A DNA stretch of 64,000 bases, from contig NZ_CP069792.1 in the NCBI RefSeq assembly GCF_016894245.1, positions 2,232,001 through 2,296,000 on the forward strand, in the 5' to 3' direction. The notes below the pieces were generated by a model. It was given only the letters and a program-made list of their open reading frames with translations. It searched no databases and was not told where the DNA came from. The position numbers and the translations under genes were made by a program. Position 1 is the stretch's first letter, and each line of letters starts with the position of its first letter. This DNA is from Corynebacterium kroppenstedtii (GTDB lineage: Bacteria; Actinomycetota; Actinomycetes; Mycobacteriales; Mycobacteriaceae). This document shows, piece by piece, positions 46,685 to 55,601 of this stretch.

Positions 46685-49207
46685 ATGCCACGCCGTTCAC
46701 TCTCAGCCACATACCGGCTGCAATTGCGCGGCCCGGATGCAGATCCGCACGGGCGGTCTTTCACATTTGCCGACGCCAAAGCCATCGTGCCGTACCTTAA
46801 CGAACTGGGCGTCTCTCATCTCTACCTCTCCCCTATCCTGACCGCTCCATCGTCGTCGAACCACAATTACGACGTCATTGATCCCACCGAAGTGAATCCC
46901 GCCCTGGGAGGACGTGAAGGATTCGAGGAATTAGCCCAAGCAGCACATGAGGAAGGATTGGGAATCATCATTGACATCGTTCCCAATCACTTGGGTATCG
47001 ATGTGCCTAAAGACAATCCATGGTGGTGGGACGTTCTCACCTACGGGGAAGAATCACGATTCAATTCCTATTTCGACATCGATTGGTCCCCCGGCAACGG
47101 GGCCGATGGGAAGCTAGGCATCCCGGTTCTCGGCAGCCCCGATGACGTCAATGCCATCACTATCGTCCCTGTCGACGAGGACAACGCGCCCGCATCTGTA
47201 GAAGGAAGCGGCGAACCCTGCCGATTCCTCCTTGACTACTACGGCAATTACTTTCCAGTTCGCCCCGGTACAGAGGGCGACGACCCCCTCGACGTCCTTT
47301 CAAAGCAGCGCTACGCCCTCCGGTATTGGCGCGATGGAATCATTGGCTACCGTCGGTTCTTCTCCGTGAACGGCCTTGCGGGGATCCGGCAAGAAGACCC
47401 CGTTGTATTCGAACACACACACCGGGTACTGCGGGAACTCATCGCGGCTGGCTTTATCGACGGGGTCCGCGTCGACCACCCTGACGGTCTAGCTGATCCA
47501 TTCGGCTATTTGTCACGTCTCCGTAACTTGGTGGGTGACCATCGTTTACTCCTGATCGAAAAGATCCTCGGCAACTCCGAGCCTTTAGATCCGCGACTCG
47601 ATGTTGACGGGACCACCGGCTACGACGCACTTCGTGAACTGGACGGCATCTTTATCAACCGTGCTGCCGAGAAGAGTCTAGGTGCTATCGCACACGAACG
47701 GTCTCAATCGACCTGGGATTCCGACAGCTATGAGTCCGCGATCGTCGCTCTTAAACGCGATGTCGCAACGAATGAGTTAGCTGCGGAGGTACGACGACTG
47801 GCACGCGCTATCCGACATGACAACTGGTCAACTATCGGCAAAGATGTCACCGATGAGGAACTGACATTGACAGTCACCGACGTCATAGCCCATATGCCGG
47901 TTTATCGTGCCGATTACTTGTCACTCTCGCGATTAACCTCCACGGTCATCCGGAAGATGGCTCACGATAACCCCGAGCGGAGCGGGGCTCTTGACCTCAT
48001 GACAGCAGGTCTCATGAGCTATGGGGAAGCCTGGACGCGATTTGCCCAAGTTTGTGGTGCGGTCATGGCGAAGGGAGTTGAGGATACCGCCTTTTATCGT
48101 GCCTGTCGCCTAATCGCTCTTCAAGAGGTAGGGGGTTCGCCTGGTCTTTTCGGCGTTTCAGCGGCTGAATTCCATCTTCTTCAGTCCGAGCGAGCAAATC
48201 TATGGCCACGGGCGATGACGACGCTGACAACCCACGATACGAAACGTGGTGAAGATACCCGAGCGCGAATTATCGAACTCACCGAGATTCCCGATGCCTA
48301 CCGGGAATTCTTGAGCGGATTAGACACCCGGGCTCCTGCTCCAGACCCGGCTACATCATTGTTCTTGATTCAGAACATTATCGGTGTGTGGCCGTCGTCG
48401 GGCCGAATCGACTCACAGCTCATCGATCGACTTCATGAATACGCTACGAAGGCTGTACGGGAAGCCGGCTTGCACACCGAGTGGACAGACATCAACGAGG
48501 AATTCGAAACGTCCATCCACGGATGGATTGACTCCCTGTTTACAGAAGAGACAGCAGGGTTCATTACGAACTTTGTGCAAAAGATAGCTTCAGCTGGGCA
48601 TATCGTTAGTTTGTCACGGAAACTACTTCAGCTCCTCGCCCCGGGGATACCTGATATTTATCAAGGCACCGAGTTTCCCGAGGACAGTTTGGTCGATCCC
48701 GATAATCGTCGTTTTGTCGACTACCACTTACGACGGGCCGCATTGGCAGAAATCCGCGATGCTGTAGGGCTAGGCGCTCATGTGTCATCACCAGAAGGCC
48801 CTAGCATCGACGATATTCCCCTACTACCTGATTCCCAGGCTCGCAAGATTGCGGTAACGGCGGTGGCACTAGCGGTTCGCCGCGAACGCCCGTATAGCTT
48901 TATCGGGGCTTCCTACGTCCCCGTTTTTGCACAGGGCCCGGCAGCTCATCATGCTATAGGTTTTGCACGAGGTAGCCGCCATACCGACGTTGACGTCGTT
49001 GTTCTGGCCACGCGAAAGCCGCTCGAACTCGAACGCTGTGGCGGATGGAGAGACACGACGCTATCCCTTCCCGCTGGACGGTGGACCGACCGGTTTACGG
49101 GTGAACGATACAGTGCCGACATTGCCCTTGCGGACCTCTTCCGCCAGCATCCATACACGGTTCTTGTTCGTGACACGCCATCATTGCCCGATCAATCCCC
49201 CCGCTAA
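46685..49207 (+). CDS. treY: Maltooligosyl trehalose synthase
   Basis: Rearranges the reducing end of maltooligosaccharides into an alpha,alpha-1,1 (trehalose) linkage; TreZ then releases trehalose. The 840-residue product has the N-terminal RRSLSATYRLQLRG and FADAKAIVPYLNELGVSHLY, then GH13 motifs IDIVPNHLGID, FIDGVRVDHPDGLADP (nucleophile Asp) and LLIEKILGNSEPL (acid Glu). Further TreY-specific stretches are QVCGAVMAKGVEDTAFYR, TTHDTKRGEDTRARI, and PGIPDIYQGTEFPEDSLVDPDNRR. A GAGGT site precedes the ATG. It is followed after 77 bases by relS, a pairing also known from Corynebacterium glutamicum. Confidence 0.96.
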   Translation: MPRRSLSATYRLQLRGPDADPHGRSFTFADAKAIVPYLNELGVSHLYLSPILTAPSSSNHNYDVIDPTEVNPALGGREGFEELAQAAHEEGLGIIIDIVPNHLGIDVPKDNPWWWDVLTYGEESRFNSYFDIDWSPGNGADGKLGIPVLGSPDDVNAITIVPVDEDNAPASVEGSGEPCRFLLDYYGNYFPVRPGTEGDDPLDVLSKQRYALRYWRDGIIGYRRFFSVNGLAGIRQEDPVVFEHTHRVLRELIAAGFIDGVRVDHPDGLADPFGYLSRLRNLVGDHRLLLIEKILGNSEPLDPRLDVDGTTGYDALRELDGIFINRAAEKSLGAIAHERSQSTWDSDSYESAIVALKRDVATNELAAEVRRLARAIRHDNWSTIGKDVTDEELTLTVTDVIAHMPVYRADYLSLSRLTSTVIRKMAHDNPERSGALDLMTAGLMSYGEAWTRFAQVCGAVMAKGVEDTAFYRACRLIALQEVGGSPGLFGVSAAEFHLLQSERANLWPRAMTTLTTHDTKRGEDTRARIIELTEIPDAYREFLSGLDTRAPAPDPATSLFLIQNIIGVWPSSGRIDSQLIDRLHEYATKAVREAGLHTEWTDINEEFETSIHGWIDSLFTEETAGFITNFVQKIASAGHIVSLSRKLLQLLAPGIPDIYQGTEFPEDSLVDPDNRRFVDYHLRRAALAEIRDAVGLGAHVSSPEGPSIDDIPLLPDSQARKIAVTAVALAVRRERPYSFIGASYVPVFAQGPAAHHAIGFARGSRHTDVDVVVLATRKPLELERCGGWRDTTLSLPAGRWTDRFTGERYSADIALADLFRQHPYTVLVRDTPSLPDQSPR

Positions 49208-49284
49208 GTTCTAACCAACTGGTGTACTGTCCTTAACGACTCAACGGTCGTCACGGATCATAAGGAAGGAACCTTTACTCAATC

Positions 49285-50355
49285 TTGTCCCACCGCCAGC
49301 ACAAGCTTCCCAAGGAAACCTCGAGGCAGCGCGAGGCACGAAAGAAATACGCTACATGGACCTCGGCACACCCACTTGCCGCGAAGCAATTCGCTCGGAC
49401 AATCGAGGATCTCCTCGGTGATTCTGGAATAGCTTTCGACGCTGTCACGGCCCGAATCAAAGCGCTGCCCAGCCTCTTGGACAAGGTAGAGAAGAAAACT
49501 CCTGCCGGTGAATGGTTCTTCCCCCACGGGTTCGATGACGCCTACGACTTCATTGGTGTGCGGGTAACAACATTCCATTCCACTGAGATCCCGGAAATCC
49601 GACGCGTGCTCGAACAGCACTTCCAGATCGACCGTGTTATCGACAAAGCAGCTGAAACTCGTGTAGCTGGTGGGTTCGGTTATGGTTCCCTCCATCTTAT
49701 TTGTCGGATCCCAAACATTACCTCTGACTCCACGAACATTCTGATTCAAGAATTAGCCGAGTATTCGGGGCAGGTAATGGAAGTTCAAATTCGAACTGTC
49801 CTTCAACACGCGTGGGCTGAATTTGAGCATGATGTCCGCTACAAGGGGCCACATACAGGAAGCGATCCACGAATTGATCGGGCATTCACTCTTGCTGCCG
49901 GTCTTATCGAATTAGCCGACCAACAATTCGACCAAATTGCGTCCATTGCCAACCAAAACCCCCGCGCAACAGACAGCTCCGATGATGCACCACTCTCCCC
50001 AGAAATTCTGCCGGGAGTACTCACCGTCATCCTTGGTCCGCTTTTCCCCCGCTCAAAAAGCGAATACTACCGCTACGCGTACGCAATGTTGGCGGCCCAC
50101 GGGATCACCGACGTCGGTAGTTTACGTGAGCTCCTGTCCGACGACCTTGCCGAGGCGGTCAGGGCAGTCATGCACCCAGATTTTCCTCCAGGGCAAGTCC
50201 GCATGGTCGATGATGTTCTCTTGGCACGATATGGGCGTGACCATATCAAGAAAACTGTCGATATCGGGGATCACGGTGAGACCCGCTCGGGCCGCTTGGG
50301 CAACCGATGGAAAAAACTTCTTGATGCTGGACTCGGCGCGGCAAGCAAATCGTAG
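49285..50355 (+). CDS. relS: Small alarmone synthetase (RelA/SpoT domain, RelS-like)
   Basis: Makes (p)ppGpp or related alarmones from ATP and GTP or GDP. The 356-residue product has only the synthetase domain: FDDAYDFIGVRVTTF, the nucleotide site GGFGYGSLHLICRIPN, and VMEVQIRTVLQHAWAEFEHDVRYK with the catalytic Glu/Gln. There is no HD hydrolase, TGS or ACT domain. The C-terminal 130 residues are specific to the corynebacterial type found beside treY. The only usable start is TTG: an in-frame TAA lies at 49261 and no ATG or GTG follows it. The AAGGAAGGA site is about 14 bases upstream, farther than usual, so translation may be weak. Confidence 0.9.
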   Translation: MSHRQHKLPKETSRQREARKKYATWTSAHPLAAKQFARTIEDLLGDSGIAFDAVTARIKALPSLLDKVEKKTPAGEWFFPHGFDDAYDFIGVRVTTFHSTEIPEIRRVLEQHFQIDRVIDKAAETRVAGGFGYGSLHLICRIPNITSDSTNILIQELAEYSGQVMEVQIRTVLQHAWAEFEHDVRYKGPHTGSDPRIDRAFTLAAGLIELADQQFDQIASIANQNPRATDSSDDAPLSPEILPGVLTVILGPLFPRSKSEYYRYAYAMLAAHGITDVGSLRELLSDDLAEAVRAVMHPDFPPGQVRMVDDVLLARYGRDHIKKTVDIGDHGETRSGRLGNRWKKLLDAGLGAASKS

Positions 50356-50512
50356 TCTCACCCATTATAGTTAGATGACCTGACGAACTGCGGGTCACCG
50401 CTATACTCGACACATCACAGAAGGACTATCACGATTAATCGCCATCCCACCTCATGAACAACGGAGTTCACCCATTACTTCCTCATTACACCGTCAGTGA
50501 AGGAGCAGAAAG

Positions 50513-50662
50513 ATGAAATTCCGCGCGCAGGACGCCATCCTGATCCTTATTTCAGCTATCTTTTCCCTAGCGTTTTTCCCGCCTAAGTGGGCACTCGTTG
50601 TTTTCATCCTCCTTGTGCTCGTCGCCGTTGGACTCAAGTATTGGAGTGAGCGAAAACAATAA
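50513..50662 (+). CDS. Small membrane protein, 49 residues
   Basis: A short gene beginning MKFRAQDAILILISAI and ending YWSERKQ, with two hydrophobic stretches (about 8-23 and 27-41) joined by PPKW, and charged ends. A clear AAGGAG site lies seven to eight bases before the ATG. It stands in an otherwise empty stretch between relS and the convergent S4 gene. No known family is recognised; reading strength comes from the ribosome site, membrane pattern and lack of a competing gene. Confidence 0.6.
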   Translation: MKFRAQDAILILISAIFSLAFFPPKWALVVFILLVLVAVGLKYWSERKQ

Positions 50663-50704
50663 AACGAGCACCCATATTCAATCGCACCTATTCTAATTCG
50701 GTCT

Positions 50705-51106
50705 TTAGCGACGACCCCGCAGCTTCTCCATCTGCCGACGTTCTTTCTTAGTGGGGCGGCCAGCACCACGATCTCGGCGCGGCATAGACGCTAGTATCTC
50801 CGGTGACGGTGGCGGTGGGGAATGATCGATATAACACTCTCGCGCTACAGCTGCGCCTACACGTTTGGTGGGAGTTTTGACGACCTCGACAATAAATTCC
50901 CGGTGATGTGACCAGGCCCGGACGGTGTCGCCGGGGACAATTGTTTGTGCCGGTTTGATTTGTTTCCCGTTGACTTTAACGTGACCGGCACGCACTGCAC
51001 TAGTGGCAGCAGTGCGGGTTTTGTATAAGCGGATAGCCCACACCCATATATCGGCACGAACAGCTGAGGTGTTGTCCGCTGCGGAACCTTGTTTCGTCGG
51101 TGACAT
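50705..51106 (-). CDS. S4-domain RNA-binding protein (Hsp15-like)
   Basis: A 133-residue protein with an S4 domain: VRADIWVWAIRLYKTRTAATSAVRAGHVKVNGKQIKPAQTIVPGDTVRA at about residues 18-65. The family includes Hsp15, which binds stalled 50S subunits carrying nascent chains. The rest is basic, ending GRPTKKERRQMEKLRGRR, typical of the actinobacterial form. It follows the small membrane gene by nine bases on the same strand and faces the 49-residue gene. Role in ribosome rescue is by family analogy. Confidence 0.88.
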   Translation of the reverse strand: MSPTKQGSAADNTSAVRADIWVWAIRLYKTRTAATSAVRAGHVKVNGKQIKPAQTIVPGDTVRAWSHHREFIVEVVKTPTKRVGAAVARECYIDHSPPPPSPEILASMPRRDRGAGRPTKKERRQMEKLRGRR

Positions 51107-51115
51107 AGCTAGGTT

Positions 51116-51352
51116 TTATGTCCACGTATCTTCGTGTTTGAGAATTCGCATGACTTTGTAGACATCCCATGCACCAGCAGCAACAATAAGAATGCTAACG
51201 ACGATAAAAAATGTCGAACTTGCTACTGCGCTGGTAATCAGCGCGATGACTCCGACGCCTGCGAAGGTAGCACCGCGAGCGGAGTACTTTCTCACATCAG
51301 CTTTACGTTGGGCGGGTGAGGCTGCGACGTATCGATCAACCTGAGAGCTCAT
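51116..51352 (-). CDS. Small membrane protein, 78 residues
   Basis: Hydrophilic N-terminus (MSSQVDRYVAASPAQRKADVRKYSARG), two adjacent membrane segments (FAGVGVIALITSAVASSTFF and VVSILIVAAGAWDVYKVMRI), and a short charged C-terminus. Similar small proteins occur in corynebacteria beside S4 genes, but I know no function. It sits between the substrate-binding lipoprotein (25 bases) and the S4 gene (nine bases), compatible with one transcript. Confidence 0.7.
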   Translation of the reverse strand: MSSQVDRYVAASPAQRKADVRKYSARGATFAGVGVIALITSAVASSTFFIVVSILIVAAGAWDVYKVMRILKHEDTWT

Positions 51353-51377
51353 GCTTACACTCTAGCGAAGAAAAAGG

Positions 51378-52463
51378 TCACTCGATTTTTGATAGTGCCC
51401 AGGGGACGGACAAGGGGTTCGGCATACTCATGGCTGTTCCGACTTCTTCCTGAAGAACTTGAGTGCGGCCTTCTTGGGCTACATCGAGTGTGCTGAATAC
51501 CGGGTCGTGCAGAAATGCCTCGCTGTTCCCTGCGTAATCAATGACAAACAGTTTGTCGAGCCCCTGGAAGATGTCATAGTTTTCGGCTGCAATTTCATGA
51601 TAGAACGCGGAATTGTGGCCGCCAGAGCCGTCCCCTTGAACCGATTGAGGGATGGTGTATCCCATATTCGTTACAAATTGTCCCCGACCCGCCGAATCAT
51701 CGTAGACAGCGGCTTTGCCATCGTATGGCATGACGATGGCAGCCTTTTTGTTCTGGATGTCGGGGTGCTTGTCTCGGTATTTCTTGAAAGACTCCTTTAC
51801 TTTTGCGATCAGCTTGCTTGCTTCCCCTTCCTTATCAACAGCTCTACATACTTCTTTAATCTGTTCATCCCAAGGAATTTCGTAGTCCTGGTACTTATCG
51901 GAGTGTGTTGCAATCGGCGCGATGGCAGAAAGACGCTGATGAGCTTGTTTATCCACTGCCGTATTGATCGCCATAATTAAAGACGGATTTTTGTGGGCAA
52001 TCGTCTCAAGCACGGATGTTGAGAATGCTTCTTGAGTACTATCCAAGACGATGGGGAGATCATGAATATTCCGCGACTGTAAAGCCTCGCGCGTCCAACT
52101 GTTGAGAGCCTTCGGCTGAACACCGTACGAGGTAGTTATCACGGGGATGATTCCCAACGCTATAAGAGTGTCTCCATCACCCATTCCTACGGCAGCGACG
52201 CGGCTGTCTTTCCCCTTCGATCCTTTCTGGTTAGCTCCCGACGATTGCCCTGCGGAATCATCTGACGAATCTGAGGAACATGCAGCGAGCCCCCAACCCG
52301 CTGCCGCAATAAAGCTGGCTCCTGCGACACGAAGAAATGAGCGGCGGTTTATTCCCGGACGCCCGGGCTCGGGATCGGGCCGCCCAACACGACCGCCGGT
52401 TTTACTTGTCTGGTTTTGAAATGCGGACCCGTTCACAGCCGAACCGTCACTTTCTGGCAGCAT
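51378..52463 (-). CDS. Tat-type lipoprotein, periplasmic-binding protein for iron-siderophore or cobalamin uptake
   Basis: Substrate-binding component of the FecB/FhuD type. About 40 hydrophilic residues precede a twin-arginine signal (NRRSFLRVAGASF) and a lipobox (GLAAC). The two-lobed body shows VAAVGMGDGDTLIALGIIPV, GVQPKALNSWTREAL, PIVLDSTQEAFSTSVLETIAHKNPSLIMAI and a long linking helix. The ATG has an AAGG site and lies six bases before the yigZ stop. No permease or ATPase genes are nearby, so it is an orphan binding protein that must work with a transporter elsewhere. The ligand is not predictable. Confidence 0.87.
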   Translation of the reverse strand: MLPESDGSAVNGSAFQNQTSKTGGRVGRPDPEPGRPGINRRSFLRVAGASFIAAAGWGLAACSSDSSDDSAGQSSGANQKGSKGKDSRVAAVGMGDGDTLIALGIIPVITTSYGVQPKALNSWTREALQSRNIHDLPIVLDSTQEAFSTSVLETIAHKNPSLIMAINTAVDKQAHQRLSAIAPIATHSDKYQDYEIPWDEQIKEVCRAVDKEGEASKLIAKVKESFKKYRDKHPDIQNKKAAIVMPYDGKAAVYDDSAGRGQFVTNMGYTIPQSVQGDGSGGHNSAFYHEIAAENYDIFQGLDKLFVIDYAGNSEAFLHDPVFSTLDVAQEGRTQVLQEEVGTAMSMPNPLSVPWALSKIE

Positions 52464-52469
52464 GAGACC

Positions 52470-53231
52470 TTAGGTGGAACTTTCTCTCCATGTTATTCCG
52501 GTTTCATAGGCATTGAATACCCCTTGCGTTAATGCGGCTACTGCAGATACCACGGCATCGACATCGCTTGGGGAAACGACGACGTTGATCTGCACGATGT
52601 TTCCGCTATCCCCGCTACCCTCGTTGCGCTGAGTTGAATTTGTATCCAGTGGATGTGCGTCCTCAGGCGCACCCGCCCCGTACACAGTGGGTTCTACTGA
52701 CCAGTCATCGCTGCGGAGCGCCGATTCCACGCGGCCTGCGTCGGAAATCGAAACAATAAAGGTAATGCGTAAAGCACGATGACGTCGGGATGTCGGTGCT
52801 ACAGATACTGTCTGCGCCACCGAATCTGAGTAGGCGCGCACCAGACCGCCCGCCCCCAGCTTGGTTCCACCAAAATATCGGACGACGACTGCGCATACGT
52901 TGGTGATTCCCGATTCGCGCAGGACATTGAGCATCGGCTGACCCGCCGTTCCTGCAGGTTCGCCGTCGTCGGAGGAACGCTCAACGAGCATCAGTGGTGC
53001 ATTCACCTTGTCCGGCATGTCATCAGCTTCATCTGACGCCGCGGTAATAAACGCACTGCAATGATGGCGGGCATCGGGGTATGCCTTACGAATATTAGCA
53101 ATATGCTTGCGCGCATCATCCTCTGAGTCAGCTCGCCGAAGATGACAAATAAAACGGGACCGTTTTATTTCCTGCTCAGTGGAGTAGTCCCGATGATCCT
53201 GCGGGACAACATACGACGGCTGAGTGCTCAT
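52470..53231 (-). CDS. YigZ/IMPACT family protein
   Basis: Member of the UPF0029/IMPACT family, thought to act in translation-related or stress functions; exact activity unknown. The core is KRSRFICHLRRADSEDDARKHI, DARHHCSAFI, SSDDGEPAGTAGQPMLNVL and VVRYFGGTKLGAGGLVRAYSDSV, all in the N-terminal half. The C-terminal part (about 150-253) is the smaller ferredoxin-like domain, with an insert containing DTNSTQRNEGSGDSG. Length is 253 against about 205 in E. coli. It is followed immediately by the binding-protein gene. Confidence 0.93.
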   Translation of the reverse strand: MSTQPSYVVPQDHRDYSTEQEIKRSRFICHLRRADSEDDARKHIANIRKAYPDARHHCSAFITAASDEADDMPDKVNAPLMLVERSSDDGEPAGTAGQPMLNVLRESGITNVCAVVVRYFGGTKLGAGGLVRAYSDSVAQTVSVAPTSRRHRALRITFIVSISDAGRVESALRSDDWSVEPTVYGAGAPEDAHPLDTNSTQRNEGSGDSGNIVQINVVVSPSDVDAVVSAVAALTQGVFNAYETGITWRESST

Positions 53232-53308
53232 AAGGGTTTATTGTAAAGCTGGCCTGCTCGATAAGAACTAACCTGCTCTCCCCGGCATAAATCCCCTACC
53301 CTAGATAT

Positions 53309-55492
53309 ATGGAACACACCAGGCCCGCCCAATCCACAAAGAAGATGACATCCACAGCACGCTATTTCCGTTTGTGGTCCCCCGACGCCACTGCTGCACG
53401 TGTCCATGTTCGGCGTCCTCATGGACAACAGGAAAGCTCCAGCCCAGGCTGGCGCAACTCGTCGGCACTTTCCTCGTCGACTCCTGCAGAGTCCGACGAC
53501 ATAACCGGCGACGCCGACACAGTGATCCATCCGCTGCATCGCACCGGGGAATGGTGGATCTCCGATATCCCAGCACATCCCGGTGACCGTTATGCCTTCT
53601 CTATCACAACTGATCCCGCTGTCAGCGACGACACAGAGTCGGGCAAGGATAGCGATGCTATTGAATGGGTCGGTCCGTTTCCTGACCCCTGTTCCGAACG
53701 GCAACCGGACGGCGTTCACGGTTTTAGTGAGATCTGGGAACCGACATACGAATTCACCTGCACCCAATGGCGTGGCCGCCCCCTAGAAGGATCCGTCCTC
53801 TACGAACTTCACGTTGGCACATTTACTCCTGAAGGAACTTTCGACGGACTTATCGCGAAACTTCCCTACCTCAAGGATTTGGGGGTAACAACGGTTGAGC
53901 TCATGCCTGTCGCTCCGTTCGGCGGTACGCGGAACTGGGGATATGACGGAACTAACTGGTTTGCCGTCCAAGAGTCATACGGTGGGCCCGACGGTCTGCG
54001 AAAATTGGTTGATAAGGCACACCAGCATGGCCTCGCAGTCTGCCTTGACGTCGTCTATAACCATTTCGGCCCCGACGGATATTATGGCGGCGCGTTCGCG
54101 CCCTACACCTCAGGCGGTTCAACCGGGTGGGGCGAGGTAGTCAACCTCGTCGGTGATCATTCAGACACTGTCCGGCGCCTGATCATGGACGCGATCCGGC
54201 GCTGGTTCACCGAGTTCCGTATCGATGCTCTACGGCTCGACGCTGTTCACGCGTTCAACGACCCGGGTGCCCACCCGATCCTGGAGCAGATGAACGACGT
54301 GGCGCGGGACGTGACAGCCCGTACCGGTATTCCCCGCACGCTCATCGCGGAATCAGACCAAAATGATCCGCGGATCGTGAGCCCCGTCGCAGCCGGCGGC
54401 TATGGGTTGGCTGGCCAATGGTGTGATGATGTCCACCACGCCATTCATTCGGCGGTCTCCGGTGAACACCACGCCTACTATGGCGATTTCGGCTCTCCCC
54501 AGGTTCTTGCTACGGCATTAACCCGCGCCTTCTGGCATGATGGCCGCTATTCGCAGTTCCGTGGCCGGACGCATGGGCGGCCGATCCACCATGCGACACA
54601 ACCCGCGTCGTCCTTTGTCACATATACGACGACTCACGATCAGACTGGCAACCGCGCCGCCGGCGACCGGCCGAGCATGAATCTCACGCCGGAGCAGCAA
54701 GTCGCGAAAGCAGCGCTTGTTTTCACTTCTCCCTACACGCCCATGCTCTTTGAAGGCGAGGAGTGGGGTGCCTCCACACCATTTCCGTTCTTTGCTTCGC
54801 ATGAATCCGATGAACTTAATGAGTTGACCAAGGAGGGGCGCAAGCGCGAATTCGCACGCGCGGGATGGAGTGACGACGCCGTGCCTGACCCGTCTGCGCA
54901 ATCAACATTCGACTCCGCGCGGTTAGATTGGGACGAGCTCACGGAGGGTTCTCATCAGGCCATCCATGATGCGTACCGGAAGCTGATCGCAATGAGGGAA
55001 GATTTCCCTCTCCTGCGCTCAGGGAACTTCGCGTCCATCTCAGTGTCCTGGCATGACGATAGCGGAAACCCTGCCGCGGCAGCTCACGGAGCCGATGTCA
55101 ATGCCTCGGGAGCACTCTCAACCCCGCCGGTTGTCGACGAATCACCGGGACGCGGCAGGTGGATCCGCGTAGATAGGTTTTCTCCGATCACGAATACAGC
55201 TGTCCCCGTCGCTGATAGCGCGACAGCATCGGCCCAGGTCACCGACGAAAACGGCATCTCTGCCTTCATCAACCTTGCCGACGAACCAGCCGATGTTCCG
55301 CTACCCCACGGCAGTGCCATTAACGACTGGAATGTTATCTTCCGGTTTGGTGCGTCGGAAGGGGAAGAAGCGTCATTAGCAACGCAAACGGCGACCACGC
55401 TGAAGCCGTCGGCAGAAGATAAAAGCGCTGGTAACGAGGAGGAAACCCGCGTTATGCTAGCCCCTTGGGAAACGATCATTGTTGCGCGATAG
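53309..55492 (+). CDS. treZ: Maltooligosyltrehalose trehalohydrolase
   Basis: Cuts trehalose from the maltooligosyl-trehalose made by TreY. The 727-residue product has an N-terminal beta-sandwich (YFRLWSPDATAARVHVRRP), then YELHVGTFTPEGTFDG, VELMPVAPFGGTRNWGYDG and VVYNHFGPDGYYG. The GH13 catalytic segments are FRIDALRLDAVHAF (nucleophile), LIAESDQNDPRIV (acid) and TTHDQTGNRAAGDR. GEEWGASTPFPFF is a further TreZ signature. It is about 130 residues longer than many relatives because of low-complexity inserts in the N- and C-terminal beta domains. An ATG at 53345 is an alternative start. It lies 4 kb from treY, with five genes between them. Confidence 0.95.
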   Translation: MEHTRPAQSTKKMTSTARYFRLWSPDATAARVHVRRPHGQQESSSPGWRNSSALSSSTPAESDDITGDADTVIHPLHRTGEWWISDIPAHPGDRYAFSITTDPAVSDDTESGKDSDAIEWVGPFPDPCSERQPDGVHGFSEIWEPTYEFTCTQWRGRPLEGSVLYELHVGTFTPEGTFDGLIAKLPYLKDLGVTTVELMPVAPFGGTRNWGYDGTNWFAVQESYGGPDGLRKLVDKAHQHGLAVCLDVVYNHFGPDGYYGGAFAPYTSGGSTGWGEVVNLVGDHSDTVRRLIMDAIRRWFTEFRIDALRLDAVHAFNDPGAHPILEQMNDVARDVTARTGIPRTLIAESDQNDPRIVSPVAAGGYGLAGQWCDDVHHAIHSAVSGEHHAYYGDFGSPQVLATALTRAFWHDGRYSQFRGRTHGRPIHHATQPASSFVTYTTTHDQTGNRAAGDRPSMNLTPEQQVAKAALVFTSPYTPMLFEGEEWGASTPFPFFASHESDELNELTKEGRKREFARAGWSDDAVPDPSAQSTFDSARLDWDELTEGSHQAIHDAYRKLIAMREDFPLLRSGNFASISVSWHDDSGNPAAAAHGADVNASGALSTPPVVDESPGRGRWIRVDRFSPITNTAVPVADSATASAQVTDENGISAFINLADEPADVPLPHGSAINDWNVIFRFGASEGEEASLATQTATTLKPSAEDKSAGNEEETRVMLAPWETIIVAR

Positions 55493-55542
55493 ACCAGCAC
55501 AATGGGCCAACACAAGTAGCCAGCCCACGAGCGAATAATTCA

Positions 55543-55583
55543 GACTCCCTATGTCGAAACCCAAACTATCGACCTAGGGAGTC
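55543..55583. terminator. Inverted repeat between convergent treZ and dnaE
   Basis: Fifteen-base arms GACTCCCTATGTCGA and TCGACCTAGGGAGTC with one mismatch and an 11-base loop, midway between the two stop codons. No T-run, but size and place fit a shared transcription stop. Confidence 0.6.
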
Positions 55584-55601
55584 ACCGTCCCACGGGAACG
55601 G

